Shown: positions 7,200-15,443 of the stretch, in pieces
Layout of the letters: every line of letters begins with the position of its first letter
How positions within the stretch are numbered: the first letter of the stretch is position 1
NCBI GenBank assembly: GCA_048262715.1
Contig: JBLXEV010000010.1
Location: 136,499-200,498, forward strand
Origin: Albirhodobacter sp048262715
GTDB lineage: Bacteria; Pseudomonadota; Alphaproteobacteria; Rhodobacterales; Rhodobacteraceae
Direction: 5' to 3'
Length of the DNA: 64,000 bases
Translations under genes and position numbers: made by a program
Notes under the pieces: generated by a model
Told to the model about the DNA's origin: nothing
What the model saw: only the letters and a program-made list of their open reading frames with translations
The model's database searches: none

Positions 7200-7420
7200 T
7201 TCATCGAGAAGACGGGCTCACGAGGCGGCAAGACCTCGAAGGCGAAAATAGCAGGTATCATACAGGCACCCGCTTCACGACAAAGAGAGATCCGGCGCGC
7301 GAGCGAGCAGACATCCCCCCAGGTGGCGCGCGCAGTCGGACATAGCCCAGAAAATGGGCGCCCAGAAATGGGACAGAGAGCGGCGGATCGAGCAGTGGCA
7401 GCAGCTCGATCCGCCCTTTT
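7200..7420 (+). ncRNA. upsM: UpsM-like sRNA from the dcw 5' leader (approximate 5' end)
   Basis: In Rhodobacter sphaeroides the mraZ leader yields the abundant sRNA UpsM (about 200 nt) by premature termination. Here the same leader position ends in a strong intrinsic terminator about 100 bases before mraZ, so an equivalent RNA is expected. The 3' end near 7420 is supported by the hairpin. The 5' end is only estimated from the UpsM length; a TATCAT at 7256-7261 is one alternative -10 site. Confidence 0.45.
7382..7420 (+). terminator. intrinsic terminator/attenuator in the mraZ leader
   Basis: A perfect 12-bp stem, GGCGGATCGAGC (7382-7393) with GCTCGATCCGCC (7404-7415), with a 10-base loop and CTTTT after the stem. 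It lies in the orientation of mraZ, 98 bases upstream of its start, so dcw transcripts from upstream must read through it. Confidence 0.75.
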
Positions 7421-7444
7421 CCGTTCTGGGTGATTGGAACGATT

Positions 7445-7484
7445 TTTGGGGCATCCGCCTCGCCCAACATTTGGGGCATCCGCC
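7445..7484 (+). repeat. 15-bp direct repeat in the mraZ leader
   Basis: TTTGGGGCATCCGCC occurs at 7445-7459 and again at 7470-7484, 25 bases apart, between the leader terminator and the mraZ ribosome site. Its function is unknown. Confidence 0.75.
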
Positions 7485-7517
7485 CCGGAGAAACAGCAGT
7501 GAACTGAGGGACGCCAC

Positions 7518-8036
7518 GTGGCACGCAGGTTCAGAGGATCGGAGACCTTCAAGGTGGACGCGAAAGGTCGCGTTTCCATCCCGGCTTCGTTCCGCCGTGT
7601 CATTGAAGCTTGCGACCCGAATTGGACCACCGGATCCCGCCCGAATATCGTGATCGTCTACGGCGGCGCGGATCGCAGTTTCCTCGAAGTTTACACAATG
7701 GAAGCGATCGAGGAGATCGACCAGCAGATCGACCTGATGCAGCGCGGCTCGGTCGAGCGCAATGAGATCGAAGAGCTGATGTATGGCCAATCGCATGAGG
7801 CCAATATCGATGACGATGGCCGTCTCGTGCTGCCGCAAAAGCTGCGCGAAAAGATCGCCCTTGATAAGGAGGCTTTCTTCGTCTCCTCGGGGACCTCTTT
7901 CAAGATCTGGGATCCCGTGACATATGAGCGCGAGCAAGCGGCCATCGCGGCGGCGCGCGCCACGGAGCGGCCCAAAGGCTATGATCCGCTGGTGAACCTA
8001 CCAAACCTTCCTGCACAAAATCCCTCGGGGGCCTGA
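7518..8036 (+). CDS. mraZ: Transcriptional regulator MraZ
   Basis: A 172-residue MraZ with two SpoVT/AbrB-like halves. The first contains VDAKGRVSIPASFR (about 13-26) and the second DDDGRLVLPQKLRE (about 95-108). MraZ forms ring-shaped oligomers and represses the dcw promoter through TGGGN repeats, candidates for which lie upstream. The start is GTG at 7518, preceded by GAGGGA (7506-7511). It overlaps rsmH by one base (TGATG). It is a little longer than E. coli MraZ (152 residues) because of a C-terminal tail. Confidence 0.93.
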   Translation: MARRFRGSETFKVDAKGRVSIPASFRRVIEACDPNWTTGSRPNIVIVYGGADRSFLEVYTMEAIEEIDQQIDLMQRGSVERNEIEELMYGQSHEANIDDDGRLVLPQKLREKIALDKEAFFVSSGTSFKIWDPVTYEREQAAIAAARATERPKGYDPLVNLPNLPAQNPSGA

Positions 8037-9025
8037 TGTCTGACGAAAACCGCCCCCATATCCCCGTTTTGTTGCGACCGCTCCTCGGGGCGGTTTCGCC
8101 TATTTCCGGGCTTTGGTGTGATGGCACGTTCGGGGCAGGGGGCTATACGCGCGGTTTGTTGGAAGCGGGCGCGGATAGGGTGATCGGGGTCGACCGTGAT
8201 CCGAGCGTGTTCGAGATGGCAAAAGCCTGGCGCGACCAGTATGGTGACCGTCTGATCGAGCAAGAGGGCACTTTCTCCGAAATGGATAGCTACGCCCATG
8301 CGGTTGATCCGGCTGGGCTGGACGGGGTCGTGCTCGATCTGGGCGTCTCCTCGATGCAACTCGATCAATCCGAGCGCGGTTTCTCGTTCATGCGCGAAGG
8401 GCCGCTTGATATGCGGATGGGCAACACGGGCCCGACCGCTGCCGATCTGCTGAACAGTGCCGATGAGGGCGAGATCGCAGATATTCTCTACCATTACGGC
8501 GAGGAGCGCGCGTCGCGCAAAATCGCCCGCGCGATTGTGGCCGCGCGGCCGCTGACCACGACAAAACAGCTCGTGGCGGTGATCGAGAAATGCCTGCCGC
8601 GCCCGAAGCCGAACCAATCCCACCCCGCCACGCGGTCGTTCCAAGCGATCCGGATTTGGGTGAATGACGAATTTGGCCAATTGATCGAAGGGCTTGAAGC
8701 CGCCGAACGCGCGCTCAAGCCGGGCGGTCAACTGGCTGTTGTGACGTTCCATTCTCTGGAGGACCGCGTTGTGAAACGCTTCCTCCTTGCGCGCTCGGGG
8801 CGCGCTGCTGGGGGCTCGCGCTATGCGCCCCAGCAAGACGCCGTGGAGCCAGCGTTCGAGTTGCGCACGCGGAAATCCGTCGGCCCCGACGAAGAAGAGC
8901 TGGCGGATAACCCGCGCTCGCGTTCGGCCAAACTGCGCGTTGCAATCCGCACCGAATTCACCCCCGCGCCTACGCCTCGCGCGGGCTTGGGCTTGCCCGC
9001 TCCCGTGCTCAAAGGAGATCGTTGA
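8036..9025 (+). CDS. rsmH: 16S rRNA (cytosine1402-N4)-methyltransferase RsmH
   Basis: A 329-residue RsmH (MraW), which N4-methylates C1402 of 16S rRNA in the P site. The opening HIPVLLRPLL and the SAM-binding segment DGTFGAGGYTRGLLE (about 30-44) are family-typical. DLGVSSMQLDQSERGFSF (about 100-118) and the C-terminal SFHSLEDRVVKRF are diagnostic. The protein overlaps mraZ by one base and ftsL by one base (TGATG), so it is translationally coupled within the dcw operon. Confidence 0.95.
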   Translation: MSDENRPHIPVLLRPLLGAVSPISGLWCDGTFGAGGYTRGLLEAGADRVIGVDRDPSVFEMAKAWRDQYGDRLIEQEGTFSEMDSYAHAVDPAGLDGVVLDLGVSSMQLDQSERGFSFMREGPLDMRMGNTGPTAADLLNSADEGEIADILYHYGEERASRKIARAIVAARPLTTTKQLVAVIEKCLPRPKPNQSHPATRSFQAIRIWVNDEFGQLIEGLEAAERALKPGGQLAVVTFHSLEDRVVKRFLLARSGRAAGGSRYAPQQDAVEPAFELRTRKSVGPDEEELADNPRSRSAKLRVAIRTEFTPAPTPRAGLGLPAPVLKGDR

Positions 9026-9396
9026 TGCGAAATTTCGTCTATCTTCTGACGGCCTGCGCAGTGATGGGGTTGGCGTTTTGGGCCTACCGCGAAAACTACC
9101 GCACGCAGGACGAGCTGTCGAAAATGTCGCGTCTGCAATCGGAAATCGCGGGGCTGCGCGAGGGGCTTTCGGTGCTCAAGGCGGAATGGGCCTATCTCAA
9201 CCGTCCTGACCGGCTGCGCGAGCTTGCCAACCTCAATTTCGAGAGTCTGAGCCTGTTGCCGATGGCGCCAGAGCAATTCGGCGCGGTGAGCCAAGTGTCC
9301 TTCCCTGCGCCGGAGGCTGAGGCCGCGCTGGCAGGGAATTTGCCGATTCTGAACCCGATTGATCTATCCGCCGACAATCAGGAGGCCGCCCAATGA
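9025..9396 (+). CDS. ftsL: Cell division protein FtsL
   Basis: A 123-residue bitopic membrane protein. One transmembrane helix (about residues 4-20, VYLLTACAVMGLAFWAY) is followed by a leucine-zipper coiled coil (about 28-65) containing LNRPDRLRELA. FtsL links FtsB/FtsQ to the FtsWI synthase in the divisome. Start ATG 9025 is chosen over the preceding in-frame TTG because AAAGGAGAT (9011-9019) sits at proper spacing. It overlaps ftsI by four bases (ATGA). Position and topology carry the call, since sequence conservation in FtsL is low. Confidence 0.88.
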   Translation: MRNFVYLLTACAVMGLAFWAYRENYRTQDELSKMSRLQSEIAGLREGLSVLKAEWAYLNRPDRLRELANLNFESLSLLPMAPEQFGAVSQVSFPAPEAEAALAGNLPILNPIDLSADNQEAAQ

Positions 9397-11180
9397 TCCG
9401 CACCCCGCTGCGCCCCTTGGCGCGCATTCTTGATGCCCGTGAGAAGGGCGAAAGCCTTGAGGCGATTGAGCGCGAGAATATTCGTCTGCGTGGCGAAGCT
9501 GTGCGCGACAAGGTGCGCTCGCGGGCGCAGGGGCGGTTGCTGATCCTAGGGGCGATCTTCTTGGGCTCGTTCATCACTGTTGGCGCGCGGATGGGCACGC
9601 TCGCAGCCTCCGCCCCGCAAGAGCCGCAGATTGCCACCGCAGGCCAGACGATCGTTGCAGGCCGCGCCGATATCACTGACCGCAAGGGCCGGATCTTGGC
9701 GACCAACCTGCTGACGCATTCGCTTTATGCGCAGCCGCGGCTGATGGTCGATCCGGAGCGCGTGGCGCTGGAACTGGGTGAGATTTTCCCCGATCTTGAT
9801 GTGGCGCGGCTTACAAAAGATCTGACAGGCTCGCGTAAGTTCCTTTGGATCAAGAAGAAACTCTCTCCCGAGCAGATGCAGGCCGTGCATGATATCGGCG
9901 ATCCGGGCTTGCTGTTTGGTCCGCGCGAGATGCGGCTTTATCCCAACGGCCCGATTGCGTCGCATATTCTGGGCGGCGCGCGGTTTGGCAATGAGGGCGT
10001 CTCCTCGGCCGAGGTTTTGGGCGTTGCGGGTGTTGAGAAAGCGTTTGATGGCTGGCTGCGCGATCCCGCCAATGGCGGCGCACCGCTTCAGCTTTCGATT
10101 GATCTCACGGTGCAATCGATCTTGGAAGAAGTCCTTGATGGCGGCATGAAGCTGATGAACGCCAAAGGCGCTACGGCGGTGATGATCGAGGTAAAAACGG
10201 GTGAGATCGTCGCGATGGCGAGCCTGCCTGATTTCGATCCCAATGACCGCCCGACACCGCTATTGAAGGGTGATCCCTCCGATAGCCCGCTGTTCAACCG
10301 CGCGGTGCAGGGGTTGTATGAGCTTGGCTCCTGCTTCAAGATTTTTGCGGTGGCGCAGGCAATGCAGCTTGGCCTCGTGAACCCGCAGACGATGATCGCC
10401 TCGAAATCGCCGATGCAATACGGGCGTTTCAAGATCCGCGATTTCCACAATTACGGCGACCAGCTTTCGGTCACCGATATCATCGTGAAATCGTCAAATA
10501 TCGGCACCGCGCGCATCGCGCAGCTTATCGGCCCCGAGCGCCAGAAGGAATTCCTCGGGCAGCTCGGTTTTCTTAAGGCGACCTCGGTTGAGTTGATCGA
10601 AGCACCGACAGGCCGTCCGATCCTGCCGCAGAAATGGTCGGAGATTTCGTCGATGACGATCTCTTACGGCCACGGGCTTTCAGCCTCGCCGCTGCACCTC
10701 GCCGCGGCCTATGCGACGCTGGCCAATGGCGGGCGCAAAGTCACGCCGACGTTGGTGCATTCGGAAGATCCCGAGGTGATCGCATCGCGGTTCGGCCCGC
10801 AAGTCGTGGAGCCGCATATCGCTGCTGAGAGCCTGAAAATGATGCGGGCCGTTGTGACGCGCGGCACAGCCTCCTTCGGGGATGTGAAGGGCTATGAGGT
10901 CGCAGCGAAAACAGGCTCTGCCGATAAGGTGAAGCCGACAGGTGGGTATTATAAAGACAAGGTGATCGGCACATTCGCGGGCATGTTCCCGGCCTCCAAT
11001 CCCGAGTATGTGCTGGTGCTGACGTTGGATGAGGCGGTGGAAACCTCCGGCCCGATCCCGCGCCGCACAGCAGGCTGGACCGCCGTTCCCGTCGCCGCCG
11101 AGGTCATTCGCCGGACAGCACCTGTGCTTGGCTTGCGTCCGATTGAGTCGCTCGAAGGGATCACCTTGGTCAATAACTGA
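9393..11180 (+). CDS. ftsI: Septal peptidoglycan transpeptidase FtsI (PBP3)
   Basis: A 595-residue class B penicillin-binding protein that cross-links septal peptidoglycan together with FtsW. A cytoplasmic N-terminus and one transmembrane helix (about 49-66, RLLILGAIFLGSFITVGAR) precede the dimerisation domain. The transpeptidase motifs are present as SCFK (YELGSCFK, about 310-313), SSN (KSSNIGT, about 367-369) and KTG (AAKTGSADK, about 507-509). The gene overlaps ftsL by four bases and is followed by a 251-base gap before murE. Confidence 0.94.
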   Translation: MIRTPLRPLARILDAREKGESLEAIERENIRLRGEAVRDKVRSRAQGRLLILGAIFLGSFITVGARMGTLAASAPQEPQIATAGQTIVAGRADITDRKGRILATNLLTHSLYAQPRLMVDPERVALELGEIFPDLDVARLTKDLTGSRKFLWIKKKLSPEQMQAVHDIGDPGLLFGPREMRLYPNGPIASHILGGARFGNEGVSSAEVLGVAGVEKAFDGWLRDPANGGAPLQLSIDLTVQSILEEVLDGGMKLMNAKGATAVMIEVKTGEIVAMASLPDFDPNDRPTPLLKGDPSDSPLFNRAVQGLYELGSCFKIFAVAQAMQLGLVNPQTMIASKSPMQYGRFKIRDFHNYGDQLSVTDIIVKSSNIGTARIAQLIGPERQKEFLGQLGFLKATSVELIEAPTGRPILPQKWSEISSMTISYGHGLSASPLHLAAAYATLANGGRKVTPTLVHSEDPEVIASRFGPQVVEPHIAAESLKMMRAVVTRGTASFGDVKGYEVAAKTGSADKVKPTGGYYKDKVIGTFAGMFPASNPEYVLVLTLDEAVETSGPIPRRTAGWTAVPVAAEVIRRTAPVLGLRPIESLEGITLVNN

Positions 11181-11431
11181 GGTAGCCTCGGCAGCGCACC
11201 CCATCTGAAAGCGTGCTGTTGTCACGCGAATATTGTGTTGCTGGTGTTTGCTGCTCAGGCGCGTCTCTTTGTTTTCTGCAGGATCTTTGCGCAGGGATTG
11301 AGGATGTGCGGGCTTTCAGATTGGGCGATCTGCGGGCATGACCGCTTTCCGCCGATCCGCCGTGCTGTGGAATTGACGTTTGGGCTGCGCTCCCTGATAA
11401 CCGAAGAAAATCGAGGCAAGGGACAGATATT

Positions 11432-12946
11432 ATGGCGTTTGGCGTGAAATCCTTGGGGGAATTAGGGCTGCACGCGCAGGGCGGGCGGGAGGCGCAGATC
11501 ACGGGCTTGTCCGTCGATAGCCGTCTCACCAAAGCGGGCCATCTGTTCGCGGCCCTCCCAGGAAGCCATGTGCATGGCGCGGAATTTATCCCCTATGCGC
11601 TCCGCATGGCAGCCGCCGCCATTTTGACAGATCGGGCAGGCGCGCAGATTGCGGCATCTGCGCTGAAGGATTATCCCGATGTTGCCCTCGTGATTGCAGA
11701 AGATCCGCGTCAGACTTTGGCCTATGCGGCGGCGCTGTTCTTTGGCAGCCAGCCCGAGCATATGGTCGCGGTGACAGGCACCAACGGCAAGACTTCGGTG
11801 GCGAGTTTCACCCGTCAAATCTGGCAGTTGATGGGGCTCGAAGCGGTCAATATCGGCACAACGGGTGTCGAGGGGGCCTATACCGCGCCTTCCAACCACA
11901 CGACGCCCGAACCGATCACCCTGCATCGCCTTTTGGCCGATATGGCGACGGCTGGAGTGACCCATGCCGCGATGGAGGCCTCCTCGCACGGGCTGGCGCA
12001 GCGCCGTCTTGATGGGGTGCGCCTTGCGGCCGCCGCCTTTACCAATTTCACCCAAGACCACCTCGATTACCACGCCACGTTTGACGAGTATTTCAACGCC
12101 AAGGCGGGGCTGTTTGCCCGGGTTCTGGGCGATGACGGCACGGCGGTGATCAACCTCGACGATCCCAAAGGGGCCGATATTTGCGAGATCGCGACCGCGC
12201 GAGGGCAGCGCGTGATCGGGGTGGGCAAATCCGATGGCTGTGATCTGCAAATCCTCGGCCAGCGGTTCGATGCGACGGGCCAAGATCTGCGCTTCGCGTG
12301 GCGGCGGGTGGCGAAAATGGTGCGCTTGCCGCTGATCGGCGGGTTCCAAGCTTCCAATATCATGGCAGCTTGCGGGCTGGCGATCGGGGCGGGGGCGGAA
12401 CCTGATGCCGTGTTCGCGACCTTGCCGCATCTCACCACCGTGCGCGGCCGGATGCAGCTTGCCGCCACGCGCGACAATGGCGCGGCGGTGTTTGTCGATT
12501 ACGCCCATACGCCCGATGCGGTGGAAACCGCGATCAAGGCCCTGCGCCCGCATGTGATGGGGCGGCTGATCGTGGTGATGGGCGCGGGCGGTGACCGCGA
12601 TACCACCAAGCGCCCGCTGATGGGCCGCGCGGCAGCCGATTTCGCGGATCAGGTGTTTGTCACCGATGACAACCCGCGCACCGAAGACCCCGCAAAGATC
12701 CGCGCGGCTGTGATGGAAGGCGCGCTGGAGGCGGGCGGCATCGGCGCGCGCGGGGTCTCGGTGATCGAGGTCGGCGACCGTGCAGAGGCGATCTTGCGCG
12801 GCGTGGATGCGCTGACGCCGGGCGATGCGCTGTTGATCGCGGGGAAGGGGCATGAAACCGGACAGATCATCGGCACCGATGTCTATCCCTTTGATGATGT
12901 AGAACAAGCCTCCGTTGCGGTGGCAGCGCTCGACGGGCGCATCTGA
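11432..12946 (+). CDS. murE: UDP-MurNAc-L-Ala-D-Glu--meso-DAP ligase MurE
   Basis: A 504-residue Mur ligase that adds the third stem-peptide residue. The ATP loop VTGTNGKTS (about 114-120) is intact. The central TTPEPITLHRLLADM and HDYH-type region are present, and DDNPRTEDP (about 411-419) is the motif selecting meso-diaminopimelate. The start at 11432 has AAGGGA upstream. It overlaps the next gene by one base. The 251 bases between ftsI and murE contain no recognisable gene or terminator, so murE may still be read from the upstream promoter. Confidence 0.95.
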   Translation: MAFGVKSLGELGLHAQGGREAQITGLSVDSRLTKAGHLFAALPGSHVHGAEFIPYALRMAAAAILTDRAGAQIAASALKDYPDVALVIAEDPRQTLAYAAALFFGSQPEHMVAVTGTNGKTSVASFTRQIWQLMGLEAVNIGTTGVEGAYTAPSNHTTPEPITLHRLLADMATAGVTHAAMEASSHGLAQRRLDGVRLAAAAFTNFTQDHLDYHATFDEYFNAKAGLFARVLGDDGTAVINLDDPKGADICEIATARGQRVIGVGKSDGCDLQILGQRFDATGQDLRFAWRRVAKMVRLPLIGGFQASNIMAACGLAIGAGAEPDAVFATLPHLTTVRGRMQLAATRDNGAAVFVDYAHTPDAVETAIKALRPHVMGRLIVVMGAGGDRDTTKRPLMGRAAADFADQVFVTDDNPRTEDPAKIRAAVMEGALEAGGIGARGVSVIEVGDRAEAILRGVDALTPGDALLIAGKGHETGQIIGTDVYPFDDVEQASVAVAALDGRI

Positions 12947-14307
12947 TGGTGCTCTGGCGCGCCAGTGAGGCCGCATCGGCCACCGAGGGCCGCGCCACAC
13001 GGGATTTCGGTGCGACGGGGCTTTGCGCCGATTTGCGCCATCTCGCGGCGGGCGAGATGTTCGTCGCCACCGATCCCTCCGAGGCCCGCGCGGCTTTGGA
13101 TGCGGGCGCGGGGGCGGTCCTCGCCGTGCAGATCCCCGAGGATTGCAGCGAGGCGGATCCGTTCCTTCTTGTGAGCGATCTGAAATCGGCGCTCTGCGGC
13201 CTCGCGAAACTCTCCCGCAAGAGCATGTCCGCGCAGGTCGTGGCGATTGGCGGAAGCTTGGGGAAATCCACGGCGCTGTCGATGCTGTGCAAAATGCTGA
13301 CGCCCTGCGTGGCGCATGTGGAGACCATCGAGGCCACGAGTTTGCGGGGCCTCGCCCTGCGTCTCGCGCATCTCGGGGCGCTCAAAGGTGTGCTGGTGGT
13401 GGAGCTGGATCCCGATGATCCTGATGACCTTCTGCCCCTCGCGCGCTTGCTCGCACCGGATCTGATGTTTCTTACGGCGGCGCCCGGTGATCAGGCCTCG
13501 GAACTGGCCGCCTGCGCGACCCGCGCGGTGGCCCCTTGCGTGGAATCGGTGGTGCAAACACTGCCCTATCCAGAAGGCACGATCCGCTACGGCAGTGCTT
13601 TGGGCTGCGATCCCGAGTTACTCTCCACCCGTCTTGCGCAGGATGTGACAATCATCGAGGCGGCAGCGGGAGGCGAGCGCTTCTTGATGAAGGTCCGCCA
13701 TCCCGCGCCGCAAATCGGGCTGATCGCGCTTGGCGTTTTGGCTTTGGCACGGCTTTGCGGGGCCGATCTCGCGCTGGCGGTGCTGGATCTGGGGCAATGG
13801 GAGCCACCAGAGGGGCAGGGCGCGCGCGACCGGATCTTTATGGATATTGTGGATTCGAGCGCATCCTTCGACCTCTTCGATGTGACGGCGGAACATAACG
13901 AGAGCTTGCCAGCGATGGCCTCGGACCTCGCGACACTTGCGGCGGCGCGCCCGCGCGACGGGGTCGGGCGTTTGCGGCGCGGTCGGCGGATTGCGATCAT
14001 CGGTGGCGATGAACCGCTGCCACTGGGGCTGGCAAGCCACCCTGTGCTTGCGCGGATTGATAAGCTGCATATTTTCGGCGCAGGAGGTCTTGCACTTTGG
14101 CAAGCCCTGCGCGATCCCAAGCGCGGTGAATGGCGCGCAGAGGTGCCGGATCTGGCCGAACGTGTGCGGCATTTGCTGGACGCTGGGGATGTTGTAATGG
14201 TGCGCGGCGCGGCTTGTTCGGGCGCGCGGCAGGTCGTAGATGCGCTGCGACAGCTCGGGCAATCGGGCGCGGCGGAGGCGCATGGCGCCAAGATAGGAAC
14301 GGATTAA
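12946..14307 (+). CDS. Degenerate MurF-like Mur ligase
   Basis: A 453-residue protein in the murF position, overlapping murE and mraY by one base each. The N-terminus (MVLWRASEAASATEGRA), the segment AAARPRDGVGRLRRGRR and the C-terminus (LLDAGDVVMVRG...VVDALRQLG) align with Rhodobacterales MurF. A P-loop remnant GGSLGKST (about 101-108) remains. Other MurF signatures are altered: NNHxGxPLTLA is replaced by EATSLRGLALRLA, the E(I/M)GMNHPGEI motif by ELDPDDPDDL, DDAYNANP by DVTAEHNES, and GDMLELG by GGDEPLPLG. The frame is intact over the full MurF length. It is either a highly divergent enzyme or a non-catalytic paralogue retained for another role. The murF symbol is withheld. Confidence 0.75.
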   Translation: MVLWRASEAASATEGRATRDFGATGLCADLRHLAAGEMFVATDPSEARAALDAGAGAVLAVQIPEDCSEADPFLLVSDLKSALCGLAKLSRKSMSAQVVAIGGSLGKSTALSMLCKMLTPCVAHVETIEATSLRGLALRLAHLGALKGVLVVELDPDDPDDLLPLARLLAPDLMFLTAAPGDQASELAACATRAVAPCVESVVQTLPYPEGTIRYGSALGCDPELLSTRLAQDVTIIEAAAGGERFLMKVRHPAPQIGLIALGVLALARLCGADLALAVLDLGQWEPPEGQGARDRIFMDIVDSSASFDLFDVTAEHNESLPAMASDLATLAAARPRDGVGRLRRGRRIAIIGGDEPLPLGLASHPVLARIDKLHIFGAGGLALWQALRDPKRGEWRAEVPDLAERVRHLLDAGDVVMVRGAACSGARQVVDALRQLGQSGAAEAHGAKIGTD

Positions 14308-15389
14308 TGCTTTATTGGCTGGCTGGGCTCTCCGACGGGGGCGATTTTTTTAACCTTTTCAGGTACATCACCTTTCGGGCTGGCGCGGCGTTCTTCACCG
14401 CGCTGATCTTCGGCTTTATGTTCGGGCGTCCGTTGATTGACCTTCTGCGCCGCAAACAGGGCAAGGGGCAACCGATCCGCGATGACGGCCCGCAGAGCCA
14501 CCTCGCAAAAGTTGGCACCCCGACGATGGGGGGGCTTTTGATCCTCTCGGCGCTTCTGGTCTCCACGCTGCTTTGGGCGCGGCTTGATAATGGCTATGTA
14601 TGGATCGTGCTCGGCGTGACCTACGGCTTCGCGTTGATCGGTTTTGCCGATGACTATGCGAAGGTCACCAAGCAAAACACAAAAGGTGTTTCCTCCAAAG
14701 TGCGAATGCTGTTGGGGCTGCTCCTTGCCGCAATTGCTGCGATTGCTGCGGCTTGGTTCCACCCTGCCGATCTCGCGAACCAACTCGCGCTACCGATCTT
14801 CAAGAATACGCTGATCAATATGGGGATCTTCTTCGTTCCGTTCTCGATGATTGTAATCGTCGGCGCCGCCAATGCGGTGAACCTGACGGACGGGCTCGAC
14901 GGGCTTGCCATCATGCCGGTGATGATCGCCGCAGGGACGCTGGGGACGATCGCCTATATCGTTGGCCGCGTCGACTTCACCGATTACCTCGGCGTGCATT
15001 TCGTCCCCGGAACGGGCGAGATCTTCGTCTTCTGCGCGGCGCTGATCGGCGGCGGTCTTGGGTTCTTGTGGTATAACGCCCCGCCCGCAGCCGTGTTCAT
15101 GGGCGACACCGGATCGCTGGCCCTCGGCGGCGCGCTTGGCGCGATTGCCGTGTGCACCAAACACGAGATCGTCCTCGCCATCGTCGGCGGCTTGTTCGTG
15201 GTGGAAGCACTCTCGGTCATCATCCAAGTGCTCTATTTCAAGAAAACCGGACGCCGCGTCTTCCTGATGGCCCCGATCCACCACCATTTCGAGAAGAAGG
15301 GCTGGGCCGAGCCGCAGATCGTGATCCGCTTCTGGATCATCTCCCTGATCCTCGCGCTGATCGGCCTTGCGACGTTGAAGATCCGGTAA
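14307..15389 (+). CDS. mraY: Phospho-MurNAc-pentapeptide-transferase MraY
   Basis: A 360-residue polytopic membrane enzyme making lipid I from UDP-MurNAc-pentapeptide and undecaprenyl phosphate. Visible signatures are KVGTPTMGGLLI (about 70-81), the Mg-binding FADDYAKV (about 113-120), NAVNLTDGLDGLA (about 190-202) and the carboxy-terminal APIHHHFEKKGW. Around ten hydrophobic helices are seen. It overlaps the murF-like gene by one base. A strong terminator follows, so the mraZ-to-mraY operon ends here, unlike the uninterrupted clusters of many bacteria. Confidence 0.95.
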   Translation: MLYWLAGLSDGGDFFNLFRYITFRAGAAFFTALIFGFMFGRPLIDLLRRKQGKGQPIRDDGPQSHLAKVGTPTMGGLLILSALLVSTLLWARLDNGYVWIVLGVTYGFALIGFADDYAKVTKQNTKGVSSKVRMLLGLLLAAIAAIAAAWFHPADLANQLALPIFKNTLINMGIFFVPFSMIVIVGAANAVNLTDGLDGLAIMPVMIAAGTLGTIAYIVGRVDFTDYLGVHFVPGTGEIFVFCAALIGGGLGFLWYNAPPAAVFMGDTGSLALGGALGAIAVCTKHEIVLAIVGGLFVVEALSVIIQVLYFKKTGRRVFLMAPIHHHFEKKGWAEPQIVIRFWIISLILALIGLATLKIR

Positions 15390-15414
15390 GGATTCAGGTT
15401 CTAGTATCTGTGAC

Positions 15415-15437
15415 GAGGGGGCCATGGCCCCCTTTTT
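15415..15437 (+). terminator. Rho-independent terminator after mraY
   Basis: GGGGGC (15417-15422) pairs with GCCCCC (15427-15432) around CATG, followed by TTTTT. It separates the first dcw block from the convergent hydrolase gene. Confidence 0.8.
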
Positions 15438-15443
15438 GCTGCC

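Larger units (their letters stand above)
6670..7517. other. 848-base gene-free region, dcw leader and regulatory DNA
   Basis: I see no credible gene here. From left to right it holds an intergenic repeat copy (6726-6752), a cluster of six GANTC sites with an 11-bp inverted repeat (6885-6946), MraZ-type boxes (7143-7197), a strong hairpin terminator (7382-7420) and a 15-bp direct repeat (7445-7484). A TTGACT at 7036-7041 could be a -35 element, but I cannot match a good -10. The small open frames within it have no ribosome sites or recognisable products. Confidence 0.7.
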
